A DNA stretch of 64,000 bases. Origin: Lysobacter antibioticus. GTDB taxonomy: Bacteria > Pseudomonadota > Gammaproteobacteria > Xanthomonadales > Xanthomonadaceae. The translations under genes and the position numbers were made by a program. Below are positions 10,326 to 19,147 of the stretch, one piece after another. The stretch lies in assembly GCF_001442535.1 (NCBI RefSeq), contig NZ_CP013141.1, forward strand, positions 3,265,735 through 3,329,734. The letters are read 5' to 3'. The notes beneath the pieces were generated by a model that did no database searches, had not been told where the DNA came from, and worked only from the letters and a program-made list of their open reading frames with translations. How positions within the stretch are numbered: the stretch's first letter is position 1; the number at the start of each line of letters is the position of its first letter.

Positions 10326-12098
10326 TTGAACGGATTCATTCGCGGCTCGATGCGAGCCACCACCCGCGCGACGCTCATGGCCTGTGCTGTGTCGGTGCCG
10401 GCGCTCGCCTCGGCCCAGGTCGCCACCACCCCGCAGCCGATCATCGAGCAGCAGCGCCAGCAGGAACGCGAGCGGGCTTTGCGCGAGCAGAACGAGCGCA
10501 GCATCGACGAGCGTCTGCCGACTGGGTTGGCGGCGCCGACCCAGCGTATTCCCGCATCCGAGTCGCCGTGTTTCCGCATCGACCGGGTGCTGCTGGTCGG
10601 CGACCATGCCGAGTCGTTCCAGTGGGCGCTCGATCGCCTCGACGGCCCCGACGGCGACGACCCGGCGCTGGGCCGTTGCCTCGGCACCGACGGCGTCAAC
10701 GTGGTCATGGAACGCGTCCAGGCGGCGGTGATCGCCAAGGGCTGGGTGACCACGCGCGTACTCGCCGCACCGCAAGACCTGTCCCAGGGCACGTTGACCC
10801 TGACCCTGCTGCCCGGGCGCATCGCCGCGATCCGGCTCGGCGCCGATTCCGCATCGCCGTTGCTCGGCAGTTCGGCCCTGTTGCTCAGCGCGATTCCGGC
10901 TCGCGTCGGCGACCTGCTGAACCTGCGCGATATCGAACAAGGCCTGGAAAACCTCAAGCGTGCGCCGACCGCCGACGCCGACATCAAGATCGAGCCGTCC
11001 AGCGCCAAGGACGCCAAGCCCGGCGACAGCGACTTGGTGGTCAAGTACGTGCAGCCGCGCCACTGGCGGGTGAGCCTGAACCTCGACGACAGCGGCACCG
11101 ATTCGACCGGCCGTAACCAGGGTGGCGCGACCTTGTCGCTGGATAATCCGTTCGGCCTCAACGACCTGTTCTACGTCAGCGCCAACCACGGCGTCGCCAG
11201 CCCGCTGTTCCACGGCGCCGCCAAGGGCAACGAGAGCCAGACCGCGCATTACTCCTTGCCCTACGGTTATTGGGCGCTGGCCCTGACGGCATCGCAGAGC
11301 GAGTATCACCAGCGCGTCGCCGGCCTCAACCAGGCCTATGTCTATTCGGGCGAGAGCGGTAACGGCGAGATCAAGGTCTCGCGTCTGCTGTACCGCGACC
11401 AGCACCGCAAGACCGCGATGGCGCTCAAGGCCTTCCGTCGCTCCTCGCGCAACTTCGTCGACGACACCGAGATCGAGGTGCAGCACCGCGTGGTCGGCGG
11501 CTGGGAGCTGAGCCTCAATCACAAGGAGTTCGTCGGCAGCGCGACCCTGGAAGCCACCGTCGCCCACAAGCGCGGCACCGGCGCCTTCGGCTCCATCGTC
11601 TCTCCCGAAGAGAGCTTCGGCGAAGGCACCTCGCGCATGAAGCTGTATACCGCCGAGTTCAGCCTCACCGCACCGTTCAAGCTCGATATCGCCGGTGGCG
11701 AGCGCCGACTGCGCTACGTCGGCTTGGTACGTGCGCAATGGAACCGCACGCCCCTGACCCCGCAGGACCGCTTCGCGATCGGCGGGCGCTATTCGGTGCG
11801 CGGCTTCGACGGCGAAACCAGCCTGGTCAGCGATCGCGGCTGGCTGATCCGCAACGATCTCGGTTGGGTCCCTGGCCAAAGCGGTACCGAACTCTATGTC
11901 GGTATCGACTACGGACGCGTCGGCGGCCGCTCGGTCGCCGAGCTGATCGGCCGCGACCTCGCCGGCGGCGTGGTCGGCGCACGCGGCGGCTGGAAGCGCT
12001 TGAGTTACGACCTGTTCGCCGGCGCACCGATCTCCAAACCGCGCGGCTATCCCACCGCCGACATCAGCTTCGGCTTCAATCTCAGCGCGAGCTTCTAG
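10326..12098 (+). CDS. cdiB: CdiB/FhaC-type two-partner secretion outer-membrane transporter
   Basis: The protein exports the CdiA-type exoprotein across the outer membrane. A signal peptide (MACAVSVPALASAQ) is followed by a Gln/Arg/Glu-rich helix (QQRQQERERALREQNERS), typical of the plug helix of ShlB/FhaC proteins. A POTRA region (FRIDRVLLVGD onward, then GRIAAIRLG) and a 16-strand barrel follow. The barrel carries the family motif region RYSVRGFDGE and ends in NLSASF, with a terminal Phe as in outer-membrane proteins. I chose the TTG at 10326 because AGGAG at 10315-10319 is at ideal spacing; an in-frame ATG at 10305 lacks such a site. Length is about 590 residues, normal for the family. 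It is unusual that this gene lies downstream of cdiA and the immunity gene rather than upstream. Confidence 0.93.
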   Translation: MNGFIRGSMRATTRATLMACAVSVPALASAQVATTPQPIIEQQRQQERERALREQNERSIDERLPTGLAAPTQRIPASESPCFRIDRVLLVGDHAESFQWALDRLDGPDGDDPALGRCLGTDGVNVVMERVQAAVIAKGWVTTRVLAAPQDLSQGTLTLTLLPGRIAAIRLGADSASPLLGSSALLLSAIPARVGDLLNLRDIEQGLENLKRAPTADADIKIEPSSAKDAKPGDSDLVVKYVQPRHWRVSLNLDDSGTDSTGRNQGGATLSLDNPFGLNDLFYVSANHGVASPLFHGAAKGNESQTAHYSLPYGYWALALTASQSEYHQRVAGLNQAYVYSGESGNGEIKVSRLLYRDQHRKTAMALKAFRRSSRNFVDDTEIEVQHRVVGGWELSLNHKEFVGSATLEATVAHKRGTGAFGSIVSPEESFGEGTSRMKLYTAEFSLTAPFKLDIAGGERRLRYVGLVRAQWNRTPLTPQDRFAIGGRYSVRGFDGETSLVSDRGWLIRNDLGWVPGQSGTELYVGIDYGRVGGRSVAELIGRDLAGGVVGARGGWKRLSYDLFAGAPISKPRGYPTADISFGFNLSASF

Positions 12099-12110
12099 CG
12101 CACGGGCGGG

Positions 12111-12563
12111 TCAGGGCGCAGGCTTGCGGTAAACCACGATGATGGTCAGGTCTGCATCGCCGAATTGGCGCAGGCCGTGGCGACTGCCGCGGCGGGTGAG
12201 GATCGCGTCGCCCGGACCGACCTGGCGGCGGTGACCATCGAGCATCAGTTCGCCGCGCCCGGACAGGACGTAATAGATCTCGTCTTTGTCGTTGGTGTGC
12301 TCGCCGATGCTCGCGCCCGGATGCAGGCTGCGCTGACGGAACACGAGGTCGAAGCCTTCGGCCTGGGCGAAGAACGGATAGGCCGTGGTGCGGCCTTCGC
12401 CTTCGTGCGGGCCCGGTTGCGCTTGCGCGATGTCGCGAGCCTGCTCGACATACGAATCCGAGCGCGGCTTCGAAGACGGGGCCGCGGCATGGGCCGGCGC
12501 GATCGCTGTCGCGGCGAAGGCAACGGCAACGGCCGAGCATCGGCGAATCGATGGCAGGTTCAT
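12111..12563 (-). CDS. Exported single-domain cupin protein
   Basis: The signal peptide (SAVAVAFAATAIAPAHAAA) is followed by one cupin fold. Cupin motif 1 is approximated by HPGASIGEHTNDKDEIYYVLSG, with metal ligands likely His, Glu and a later His, and motif 2 by VGPGDAILTRRGSRHGL. It is the last gene of the kduI-kduD transcription unit. The ATG at 12563 has GGAG about 8 bases upstream; an in-frame ATG at 12575 would add four residues. Cupins of the KdgF type open 4,5-unsaturated uronates to the linear keto form before KduI, so an exported KdgF-like role is possible, but KdgF is normally cytoplasmic and shorter. The substrate cannot be read from the sequence. The gene converges on cdiB, 12 bases apart. 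Confidence 0.8.
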   Translation of the reverse strand: MNLPSIRRCSAVAVAFAATAIAPAHAAAPSSKPRSDSYVEQARDIAQAQPGPHEGEGRTTAYPFFAQAEGFDLVFRQRSLHPGASIGEHTNDKDEIYYVLSGRGELMLDGHRRQVGPGDAILTRRGSRHGLRQFGDADLTIIVVYRKPAP

Positions 12564-12587
12564 GCTGGACTCCATGGATGGCGGCGC

Positions 12588-13361
12588 TCAGCGCGCCAGC
12601 CAGCCTCCGTCGACAGGTAAGACCGCACCGTTGACGTAATCCGATGCGCGACTTGCGAGAAATACCGCCGCGCCGCCGATGTCCGACGGCTGTCCCCAGC
12701 GGCCGGCCGGAATCCGCGCCAGGATGTCGCGGTTGCGTGTTTCGTCGGAGCGCAGTTGCGCGGTGTTGTCGGTGGTCATGTAGCCGGGCGCGATCGCGTT
12801 GACGTTGAGCCCCTTGCCGGCCCATTCGTTGGCGAGCAGGCGGGTGATGCCGGCCAGGCCGGACTTGCTGGCGGTGTAGGAGGGCACGCGGATGCCGCCC
12901 TGGAACGACAGCATCGAGGCGACGTTGATGATCTTGCCGCGTCCGCGGGCGACCATGCCGCGCCCCACCGCCTGGGCAAGAAAGAACGCGCTCTTGAGAT
13001 TGACGTTCATGACCGCGTCCCAGTCGGCCTCGCTGAAATCGAGCGCGTCGGCGCGACGGATCAGGCCGGCGTTGTTGACCAGGATGTCGACGGCCCCCAG
13101 GGTTTCGACCGTTTCGGCGACGATGCGGTCGATCGGTTCCAGGCTGGACAGATCGGCTTGCAGGGGCAGCAGCCGGCGGCCCAGGCCGCGCACGAGTGCG
13201 GCGGTCTCGTCCATCGTGCCGCTGGCCACCGCGGCGATGTCGGCGCCGGCCTGGGCCAGCGCCAGAGCGATGGCCTGGCCGAGCCCGCGATTGGCGCCGG
13301 TCACCAGGGCGACCGTGCCGTCGAGGCCGAATGGGTCGCGCGGATGCGGATCGGTGTTCAT
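12588..13361 (-). CDS. kduD: 2-dehydro-3-deoxy-D-gluconate 5-dehydrogenase (KduD), SDR family
   Basis: The enzyme reduces 2,5-diketo-3-deoxygluconate to 2-keto-3-deoxygluconate in pectin breakdown. It is a 257-residue classical short-chain dehydrogenase. The nucleotide motif TGANRGLG lies near residue 20, NNAG follows, the catalytic Ser sits in INVASMLSF, and Tyr-x3-Lys sits in SYTASKSG. AIAPGYMTTD and a C-terminal PVDGGWLAR complete the family pattern. Ten bases separate it from the kduI stop, so the two are co-transcribed and together carry out two consecutive steps. KduD proteins also act on gluconate and steroid-like substrates in vitro, but the kduI partner fixes the pathway role. Confidence 0.95.
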   Translation of the reverse strand: MNTDPHPRDPFGLDGTVALVTGANRGLGQAIALALAQAGADIAAVASGTMDETAALVRGLGRRLLPLQADLSSLEPIDRIVAETVETLGAVDILVNNAGLIRRADALDFSEADWDAVMNVNLKSAFFLAQAVGRGMVARGRGKIINVASMLSFQGGIRVPSYTASKSGLAGITRLLANEWAGKGLNVNAIAPGYMTTDNTAQLRSDETRNRDILARIPAGRWGQPSDIGGAAVFLASRASDYVNGAVLPVDGGWLAR

Positions 13362-13371
13362 GCGCGCGCCC

Positions 13372-14217
13372 TCACTTGAGTTGGCAGATGTCGAGCTGGT
13401 GCATGTCGGTGTAGTCGAGGTTCTCGCCGCCCATCGCCCAGATGAAGCAATAGTTCTGCGTGCCCGAGCCCATGTGGATCGACCACGGCGGCGACACGAC
13501 GGCCTCGTCGTTGCGGATCACGATATGGCGCATCTCGGCCGGCTCGCCCATGAAGTGCATGACCCGCTGGTCGCCGAGTTCGAAGTAGAAATAGACCTCG
13601 GAGCGGCGGTCGTGCAGATGCGGCGGCATGGTGTTCCAGACGCTGCCCGGCTTGAGTACGGTCAGGCCCAGCAGCAACTGGCAGGAGCGGCAAGTGGCCG
13701 GCACGATGTACTGATAGATCACCCGCTCGTTCGAGGTCTCCAGCGCGCCGCGTTGCAGCGGCACGGCCTGGTCGATGGAGATATGCACGGTCTCGTGGCG
13801 CGCATGCGCGGGTGTCGAGGCCAGATAGAACTTGGCCGGTTCGGCGGCATCGTCGGAAGCGAACACGACGTTCTGCGTGCCCATCGGCACGTAAAGGCCG
13901 TCCTTCGGCTTGAGCGCATAGGTCTGGCCGTCGACGCGCACGCTGCCCGCCCCCTGGCCGACGTTGACGATGCCGAGTTCCCTGCGTTCCAGGAACGACT
14001 TGCCCGCGGCCGAGGCCGGCTCGCTGTGCTGCGGCAGCGCGATCGGCGCGTGGGTCGGTGCAGCGCCGCCGATGACGAAGCGTTCGTTGTGGGAGTAGTT
14101 GAGACGAACCTCGCCGTCGGCGAACAGATCGCCGATGAGGTAGCGATCGCGCAGTTGCTCGTTGCTGGCGCCGGCCATCATGTCGGGATGGGTGGCGTGG
14201 TAGGTCTTTTGGAACAT
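13372..14217 (-). CDS. kduI: 5-dehydro-4-deoxy-D-glucuronate isomerase (KduI)
   Basis: The enzyme isomerises 5-keto-4-deoxyuronate (from unsaturated galacturonate) to 2,5-diketo-3-deoxygluconate. The 281-residue length matches the family. The zinc-binding cupin region reads [15 protein letters not shown], giving His, His and Glu ligands, and the fourth ligand His lies in [14 protein letters not shown]. The N-terminus ([14 protein letters not shown]) and C-terminus ([11 protein letters not shown]) are also typical. It is the first gene of the kduI-kduD-cupin unit. A LacI-type operator lies 70 bases upstream of the ATG. Confidence 0.97.
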   Translation of the reverse strand: MFQKTYHATHPDMMAGASNEQLRDRYLIGDLFADGEVRLNYSHNERFVIGGAAPTHAPIALPQHSEPASAAGKSFLERRELGIVNVGQGAGSVRVDGQTYALKPKDGLYVPMGTQNVVFASDDAAEPAKFYLASTPAHARHETVHISIDQAVPLQRGALETSNERVIYQYIVPATCRSCQLLLGLTVLKPGSVWNTMPPHLHDRRSEVYFYFELGDQRVMHFMGEPAEMRHIVIRNDEAVVSPPWSIHMGSGTQNYCFIWAMGGENLDYTDMHQLDICQLK

Positions 14218-14286
14218 CGAAAGCTCCGTCGGGTCGGGGCCCCGGGCCGGCGGCGGGGCCGGGGTAGGGACGATTCTAGACCGGAA

Positions 14287-14303
14287 GGTTAACCGGTGTC
14301 ATT
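14287..14303. promoter_or_regulatory. Putative LacI-family (KdgR-like) operator upstream of kduI
   Basis: On the minus strand this reads AATGACACCGGTTAACC. The same core occurs at 20029-20044, 26856-26871 and 26980-26995, all in promoter regions of pectin genes. The CCGG centre fits operators of LacI-type repressors. The linked repressor is encoded at 15156-16232. Site assignment is by recurrence only. Confidence 0.7.
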
Positions 14304-14480
14304 CGTTGCGAGGACGATGGGCTTGGGGCTGATGTTTGCGCTTTGAGGGGGCCGCGAGGTGTGGCCGCTTTCCCTAAATACCGTTTTATATCAATCGATT
14401 AATGCCGGTATATGAAGCGTTGAATTAAATGCGCCGACGGCGCTGCGACGGCGAAGCCGGACAGTTTGGAGGCCCCCCCT

Positions 14481-14696
14481 GTAGGAGCGGCGTAAGCCGC
14501 GACCACGGGACGTGCAGAAACAACAACGCCGATATCGCTCATCGAAGCGGCGTGCTTTCGCAAAGGGTAGGAGCGGCGTCCCACTGGATTTCCTTCGGTC
14601 ACAAGCCGCGACCAACGGACGCGCAGAGGCGACAAAGCCGATATCGCTCATCGAAGGAGCGTGCCTTCGCGGGTAGGAGCGGCGCAAGCCGCGACC
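14481..14696. repeat. Three GTAG-headed REP-like palindromes in tandem units
   Basis: Copies at 14481-14504, 14567-14613 and 14673-14696 start GTAGGAGCGGCG and end AGCCGCGACC, forming a GCGGC/GCCGC stem. The middle copy carries about 23 extra bases (CCACTGGATTTCCTTCGGTC and flanks) in its loop. The linkers are also repeated (GATATCGCTCATCGAAG at about 14531 and 14639), so the block is a tandem array of roughly 85-105 base units. The form recalls the GTAG repeats of Stenotrophomonas and Xanthomonas thought to be spread by REP-associated transposases. Confidence 0.8.
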
Positions 14697-15080
14697 GCGC
14701 CGTAACGGGTTTGCGGCGTTTCTCTCAAGCCAGATCAAGATCAAGATCAAGATCTAGATCAAACGCCAAGAGCTTCCGCCACTAAAGCGGCGGGTTACTT
14801 TCTTTTGTCATAAGCAACAAAAGTCCGTCTGGATTCCCTTCGGTCAAAGGTAACCAAAGAAAAATGCTTTTCTTTGAATCACCAGCCCGCACGAGCGATG
14901 CTTCCGCAGGGATTTTTCATACGGGACATCCCTGTCCCGATGAAAAACGGCGCGCATCCCTGCGCGCCGCCCTTCGGGTCTTCGATTGCCTTCGCTAGTG
15001 CGCGAGGACGCACAGCAACCGCAACTGCAACTGCAGTTTCAGAATCTTTACGGCAACGGCAACGGCAACGGCAACGGCGC
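14697..15080 (-). repeat. Composite dispersed repeat, copy A
   Basis: This stretch has no gene. It contains, in order: a GATCAA hexamer run (about 14737-14760); the block ending in CGGCGGGTTACTTTC; an unoccupied insertion site (GGTAACC, 14850-14856); a hairpin-rich block (14930-14995); and GCAACC/GGCAAC hexamers (about 15015-15078). The same blocks occur in reverse order and strand at 34960-36380, where an IS30 element interrupts them. Copy A lies between kduI and the lacI-type gene. Confidence 0.85.
14943..14968 (-). terminator. Rho-independent-like terminator of the lacI-TRAP unit
   Basis: On the minus strand the stem GGCGCGCA / TGCGCGCC encloses a 4-base loop and is followed by GTTTTT. 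It lies about 190 bases past the stop of the LacI-type regulator in the correct orientation. The structure is part of the dispersed repeat, not unique to this operon. Confidence 0.6.
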
Positions 15081-15155
15081 GAAGCCTGCTGGCGGCCGCA
15101 GGCGGGGAGTCGTTGAAATTCGACTTGGAGGTCGGCGGAACGGCCGCCCGGCGAC

Positions 15156-16232
15156 TCAACGCGCAGGCGGTTGGCAGGAGTCGCGGACGATCAGGTGGGG
15201 GCGGACGCTGGCCGCTGCCAGTGCCGAAGCGGCGGCCGGTTCGGCCAGCAGCATCGAGGCGGCGATACGGCCCATGTCGCGGATCGGCAAACGCACCGAG
15301 CTCAGCGCGGGCCACAGGCGCGAGGCCAGCGGGCTGTCGTCGAAACCGATCACCGACAGCTCTTGCGGAATGCTGATGCCGGCGCGCAAGGCCACTTTGT
15401 AGACGCCCGCGGCCATCTCGTCGTTGCCGGCGAAGATCGCGGTCGGCCGCTGATTGCCGGCCAACAGGCGCTCGGCCGAGGCGACGCCGGACTCGAAGGT
15501 GTAGCCGGCTTCGACCACGCGCTCGCGCGGCAGTTCGATGCCGCGCTTGGCCAGCGCCTCGACGAAGCCGGCGGTCCGCTCGTGCGCGGAGCGATAGCTG
15601 CTCGGGCCGGTGATCAGGGCGATGTCGCGGTGGCCGAGCGATTGCAGGTAATCGGCGGCCTCGGCGGCACCGTCGCGGTCGTGGGTGATGACCATGCGCG
15701 AGGCCTGGTCCAGCGAGACCGAAGCGATACGCGAATAGCGGCAGTCGATCTCGGCCAGCATGTCGGCCAGGGCCTGGTCTTCGGATACGCGCGGCACCAG
15801 CATCACCCCGTGCAGTTTCTGCTGTTGCACGAAACGACGCACGCCGTCGATGTAGCCCGGGCTGCGGCTGTCGCAGGGGTGCACCACCAGCTCGAAGCCC
15901 GAATCGCGGATCGCATCGAGCGCGCCGTATTGCATGTTGACGATGTACTGCGCGGTCGGGTTGTCGTAAACCATGCCGATCAGGAACGAGCGACGGAAGG
16001 CCAGGCCGCGGGCGAACGGGTCCGGGGTGTAGTTGAACTCCCGCATCACCGCTTCGACCCGGTCGCGGGTTTCCTTGTGCACCAGCGGCGATTGGTTGAT
16101 CACCCGCGAGACGGTCTTCTTCGACACTTCGGCCAGGCGCGCGATGTCGTTGATCGTCTGCGCCTTGCCGGGCACCGCGCTCGCGCTCTTGGCCGGCGGT
16201 GCGATGCGTTCAGTTTTCTTGCGCGGCGGCAT
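15156..16232 (-). CDS. LacI-family transcriptional regulator of the pectin/uronate genes
   Basis: This is a 358-residue repressor. A basic N-terminal tail is followed by the LacI helix-turn-helix (TINDIARLAEVSKKTVSRVI) and hinge helix (YTPDPFARGLAF). A periplasmic-binding-protein-like sensor domain follows, with IALITGPSSYRSAHER, AIFAGNDEMAAGVY and LSVIGFDDSPLASRLWPALS. It lies downstream of the TRAP genes and among pectin genes, so KDG or a related uronate is the likely inducer; that is inference. It probably binds the AATGACACCGGTT-like sites at 14287, 20029, 26856 and 26980. I chose the ATG at 16232; a TTG six bases upstream is also in frame, and neither has a strong ribosome site. Calling it kdgR would be reasonable, but that name belongs to an unrelated IclR protein in enterobacteria. 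Confidence 0.9.
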   Translation of the reverse strand: MPPRKKTERIAPPAKSASAVPGKAQTINDIARLAEVSKKTVSRVINQSPLVHKETRDRVEAVMREFNYTPDPFARGLAFRRSFLIGMVYDNPTAQYIVNMQYGALDAIRDSGFELVVHPCDSRSPGYIDGVRRFVQQQKLHGVMLVPRVSEDQALADMLAEIDCRYSRIASVSLDQASRMVITHDRDGAAEAADYLQSLGHRDIALITGPSSYRSAHERTAGFVEALAKRGIELPRERVVEAGYTFESGVASAERLLAGNQRPTAIFAGNDEMAAGVYKVALRAGISIPQELSVIGFDDSPLASRLWPALSSVRLPIRDMGRIAASMLLAEPAAASALAAASVRPHLIVRDSCQPPAR

Positions 16233-16330
16233 GGACAAGGCGAGGGGGACCGAAGGGATAGGGGGATTCTAGCCCGCATCGCAGGCCGAGCGCGCCCGCG
16301 TCCGCCTGCGGCGACGGTCCGCACCCGTGC

Positions 16331-17614
16331 TCAATGCTTCAGCAAGGCCGGCAGCCACAGCGACAGTTCCGGCACGAAGGTCACCACCAGCAAGACGCCG
16401 AGCGCGGACAGCCAGAACGGCCAGATCGTGCGCAAGGTCTCGCCGATGCTGATCTGGCCGATGGCGGTGCCGACGAACAGTACCGAACCCAGCGGCGGCG
16501 AAATCAGGCTGATGCCGCCCTTGAGGATCAGGATGATGCCGAAGTGCACCGGGTCGACGCCGATGGCCTTGGCCAGGGGCAGGAAGATCGGCGTGCAGAT
16601 GATGATCATCGGCGCCAGGTCCATGAAGGTGCCGAGCACCAGCAGGATCAGGATCATCAGCAACAGCAGCAGGTTCTTGTCGGTGGTCAGCCCGGTCAGG
16701 GCCTCGACCGCGGCGCTGGGCACCTGCAGATAGGCCAGCAGCCAGCCGAACGACGCCGCCGAGGCGATCACGAACAGGATCATGCCGGTGGTACGGGCGG
16801 CGCCGGCGACCGTCTCCAGGAAATCCTTCCAGCGCAGCTTGCGGTACACCAGGGTGGTGACCAGCAATGCATAGACCACCGCGATCGCCGCGCTTTCCAC
16901 CGCGGTGAAGATGCCGGCGCGGATGCCGACGAAGATCAAGGCCACCAGCAGCAGCCCGGGCAGGGCCGAGACGAAACGGCGCAGCACGATGCCGAAGCCC
17001 GGGAACGGCTCGATGGCATAGCCGCGGCGCCGCGCGATGATCCAGCAGGTCACCATCAGGGTTACGGTCATCAGCAGCGCCGGCACGATGCCGGCGGCGA
17101 ACAGGTCGGCGATCGAGATGCTGCCGCCGGCCGAGGCCGAGTACAGGATCAGGTTGTGCGAGGGCGGCACCAGCAGGGCCACCATCGCCGCGGTCATGGT
17201 GACGTTGACGGCGAAATCGCGGTCGAAGCCGCGCTTGACCATCTGCGGGATCATCGCCCCGCCGATCGCCGATACGTCGGCGATGGCCGAACCCGAGACG
17301 CCGCCGAAGAACAGCGACGACAGCACGCTGACCTGGCCCAGGCCGCCGCGCAAATGCCCGACCAGGGCCGAGGCCAGGCCGATCAGACGCTCGGAGATGC
17401 CGCCGCGCAGCATGATCTCGCCGGCGAAGATGAAGAGCGGGATCGCGATCAGCGAAGCCGAACCGGCGCCCGCGGCGGTCTGCTGGACCACCACGATCGG
17501 CGGCAGGCCGATGTACATCAGCGTCGCCAGCGCCGCCGACGACAGCGAATAGGCGACCGGCACGCCGATCAGCAACAGCACGGCGAACACGCCGAACAGG
17601 ATCGTGACTTCCAT
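16331..17614 (-). CDS. dctM: TRAP transporter large permease (DctM family)
   Basis: This is a 427-residue, very hydrophobic protein with about 11-12 membrane segments. It is the ion-coupled channel subunit of a tripartite periplasmic transporter. Family features include IPLFIFAGEIMLRGGISERLI, GGVSGSAIADVSAIGGAMIP, PPSHNLILYS and the C-terminal GGISLISPPLGSVLFVGTAIG. The frame extends far upstream without a stop, but the true start is the ATG at 17614, which shares one base with the dctQ stop (TGATG), implying translational coupling. With DctQ, DctP and the flanking uronate genes, the likely cargo is galacturonate or an unsaturated derivative. Confidence 0.95.
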   Translation of the reverse strand: MEVTILFGVFAVLLLIGVPVAYSLSSAALATLMYIGLPPIVVVQQTAAGAGSASLIAIPLFIFAGEIMLRGGISERLIGLASALVGHLRGGLGQVSVLSSLFFGGVSGSAIADVSAIGGAMIPQMVKRGFDRDFAVNVTMTAAMVALLVPPSHNLILYSASAGGSISIADLFAAGIVPALLMTVTLMVTCWIIARRRGYAIEPFPGFGIVLRRFVSALPGLLLVALIFVGIRAGIFTAVESAAIAVVYALLVTTLVYRKLRWKDFLETVAGAARTTGMILFVIASAASFGWLLAYLQVPSAAVEALTGLTTDKNLLLLLMILILLVLGTFMDLAPMIIICTPIFLPLAKAIGVDPVHFGIILILKGGISLISPPLGSVLFVGTAIGQISIGETLRTIWPFWLSALGVLLVVTFVPELSLWLPALLKH

Positions 17615-18144
17615 CAGGGGCTCCCTTCGATACGGGACGACGGCGCATACACCTGCGCGATGCGTTGCAGCGCGAACACGCTCATCAATGCGCCGCCGAT
17701 CGCCATCGGCGCGAACGCGGCGCTTTGCGGCAAGGGCGCGCCGGCCATCGGTATGTCCAGCCCGTCGAGCAGCAGTTCGCCGCCCCAGAACGCCAGTGCG
17801 GCGCCGATGACCGCGATCACCGTTTGCGACAGGGCGGTCAGGAACCGCCGCAGCGGTGGCGGCACGACATGCAGCAGGATGAAGAAGCCGAAGTGCGAGC
17901 CGCGATGCACGCCGGCCGCGGCGCCGAAACTCATCGCCGTGTTGAGCAGGATCAGCGCGACCGGCTCGGTCCAACCCGGCGAATCGTTGAGTACATAACG
18001 GGCGAACACCTGCACCGCCTGCACCGCCACCATGCCGACCAGGGCGGCGCCGGCGACGGCGACGGCAAGAGCGGCGATACGGTCCAGCATGCCGCTGGAC
18101 GTGGGGGACAGGACCTGCGGATCGACATCGCGTGCTTCATTCAC
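17614..18144 (-). CDS. dctQ: TRAP transporter small permease (DctQ family)
   Basis: The protein has 176 residues and four predicted membrane helices, the usual size and topology for the small subunit. Diagnostic stretches are QVFARYVLNDSPGWTEPVALILLNTAMSFGAA and HRGSHFGFFIL. The start is GTG at 18144, ten bases after the dctP stop. The stop overlaps the dctM start. It should form the membrane complex with DctM and receive substrate from the DctP protein. Confidence 0.92.
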   Translation of the reverse strand: MNEARDVDPQVLSPTSSGMLDRIAALAVAVAGAALVGMVAVQAVQVFARYVLNDSPGWTEPVALILLNTAMSFGAAAGVHRGSHFGFFILLHVVPPPLRRFLTALSQTVIAVIGAALAFWGGELLLDGLDIPMAGAPLPQSAAFAPMAIGGALMSVFALQRIAQVYAPSSRIEGSP

Positions 18145-18154
18145 GGGTAGGGCC

Positions 18155-19147
18155 TCAAGCCAGTGAGCGTACGTCGCGGTACAGCGCTTCGAGCGCTGGC
18201 ACGCGGTGGTAGTCGTCCAACAGCGGCGCCACCGCCTTGCGGAAGGCGGGCAGGTCGCAGTCGTTCATGCGCACGCCCGCCTCGAACAGCGAGCGCCGCG
18301 CGACCGCCTCGGATTCGTCCCACAGGCGCCGCATTACCGCCACCGAGGCGCGGGCGATCTCCAGCAGCAAGCCGCGATCGCGCGGCGCCAATGCGTCGTG
18401 ACTGCGTTTCGACATCAGCAGCACGTCCGGCGCATAGGAATGCTCGCTCTGCGACCAATGCCGGGCGGCCTCGAACTGCCGGCTCGAATGAAAGCTGCGC
18501 AGATTGTTCTCGGCGCCGTCGATCAAATGGGTCTGCAGGGCCGAGAACACTTCGCCGTAGGCCAGGGGCGTGGGGTTGCCGCCGAGCAGGCGGATCATGC
18601 GCATGAAGATGTCCGACGACGGTACGCGGAACTTGAGTCCGCGCATGTCGGCCGGCGTGCGGATCGGCTGGCGCACGTTGTAGAAGCAGCGCGCTCCGCA
18701 GTCGTACATCGCCAGGCCGACCAGTTCGCGCGCAGCGAAGCCGCGCAGGACCTGCGCGCCGACCGCGCCGTCGAGCACCCGGCGCAGGTGCGCGACCGAG
18801 TCGAACACATAGGGCAGCGACAAAACCTGGGTCAGCGGAAAGGCGTTATTGAGGGCGCCGCTGTAGACGCGGGTGATGTCGATGGCGCCGAAACGCGCCA
18901 TATCGATCGCCTCGGACTCGCGGCCGAGCTGGCCGGAGTGGTACATGCGCAGGCGCAGACGTCCGCCGGTCGCGTCCTCGAGTTGGCGGCCGATCCAGTC
19001 GACCGCGGCGACGGTGGGATAGTCCTTGACGTGGACGTCGGTGGCGGTGAGCACGCGCGCGCCGTCGCCGCCCCATGAGGTGGAAGCCGCGCCCGCCGAC
19101 AGACCGGCCGCGCCGAGGCCGAGCAGGAATTTGCGTCGCGTGGTCAT
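18155..19147 (-). CDS. dctP: TRAP transporter substrate-binding protein (DctP family)
   Basis: This 330-residue periplasmic solute receptor starts with a twin-arginine-like signal (MTTRRKFLLGLGAAGLSAG). The family core appears as MRGLKFRVPSSDIFMRMI, whose Arg normally binds the substrate carboxylate, and then LGGNPTPLAYGEVFSALQTHLIDGAENN. The ATG at 19147 overlaps the stop of the upstream hydratase-like gene by four bases (ATGA). The same open frame extends further upstream but there encodes nothing recognisable. Carboxylate recognition fits a uronate ligand; the exact sugar is not readable. Confidence 0.94.
   Translation of the reverse strand: MTTRRKFLLGLGAAGLSAGAASTSWGGDGARVLTATDVHVKDYPTVAAVDWIGRQLEDATGGRLRLRMYHSGQLGRESEAIDMARFGAIDITRVYSGALNNAFPLTQVLSLPYVFDSVAHLRRVLDGAVGAQVLRGFAARELVGLAMYDCGARCFYNVRQPIRTPADMRGLKFRVPSSDIFMRMIRLLGGNPTPLAYGEVFSALQTHLIDGAENNLRSFHSSRQFEAARHWSQSEHSYAPDVLLMSKRSHDALAPRDRGLLLEIARASVAVMRRLWDESEAVARRSLFEAGVRMNDCDLPAFRKAVAPLLDDYHRVPALEALYRDVRSLA

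Noticed and set aside
15015..15078. Hexamer repeats (GCAACC/GGCAAC) as a CRISPR or coding repeat
   Set aside because: There are no spacers and no frame with a start or domain; the same hexamers recur in the dispersed repeat at 34965, so they are part of that element.
15156..16238. TTG at 16238 as the start of the LacI-type gene
   Set aside because: The ATG two codons later gives the same domain and is the more common start; neither has a strong ribosome site.
16331..17974. A single 547-codon fusion of DctQ-overlapping sequence with DctM
   Set aside because: The upstream 120 codons are an off-frame reading of dctQ with Arg/Ala-rich composition; the DctM family start is the ATG at 17614, overlapping the dctQ stop.
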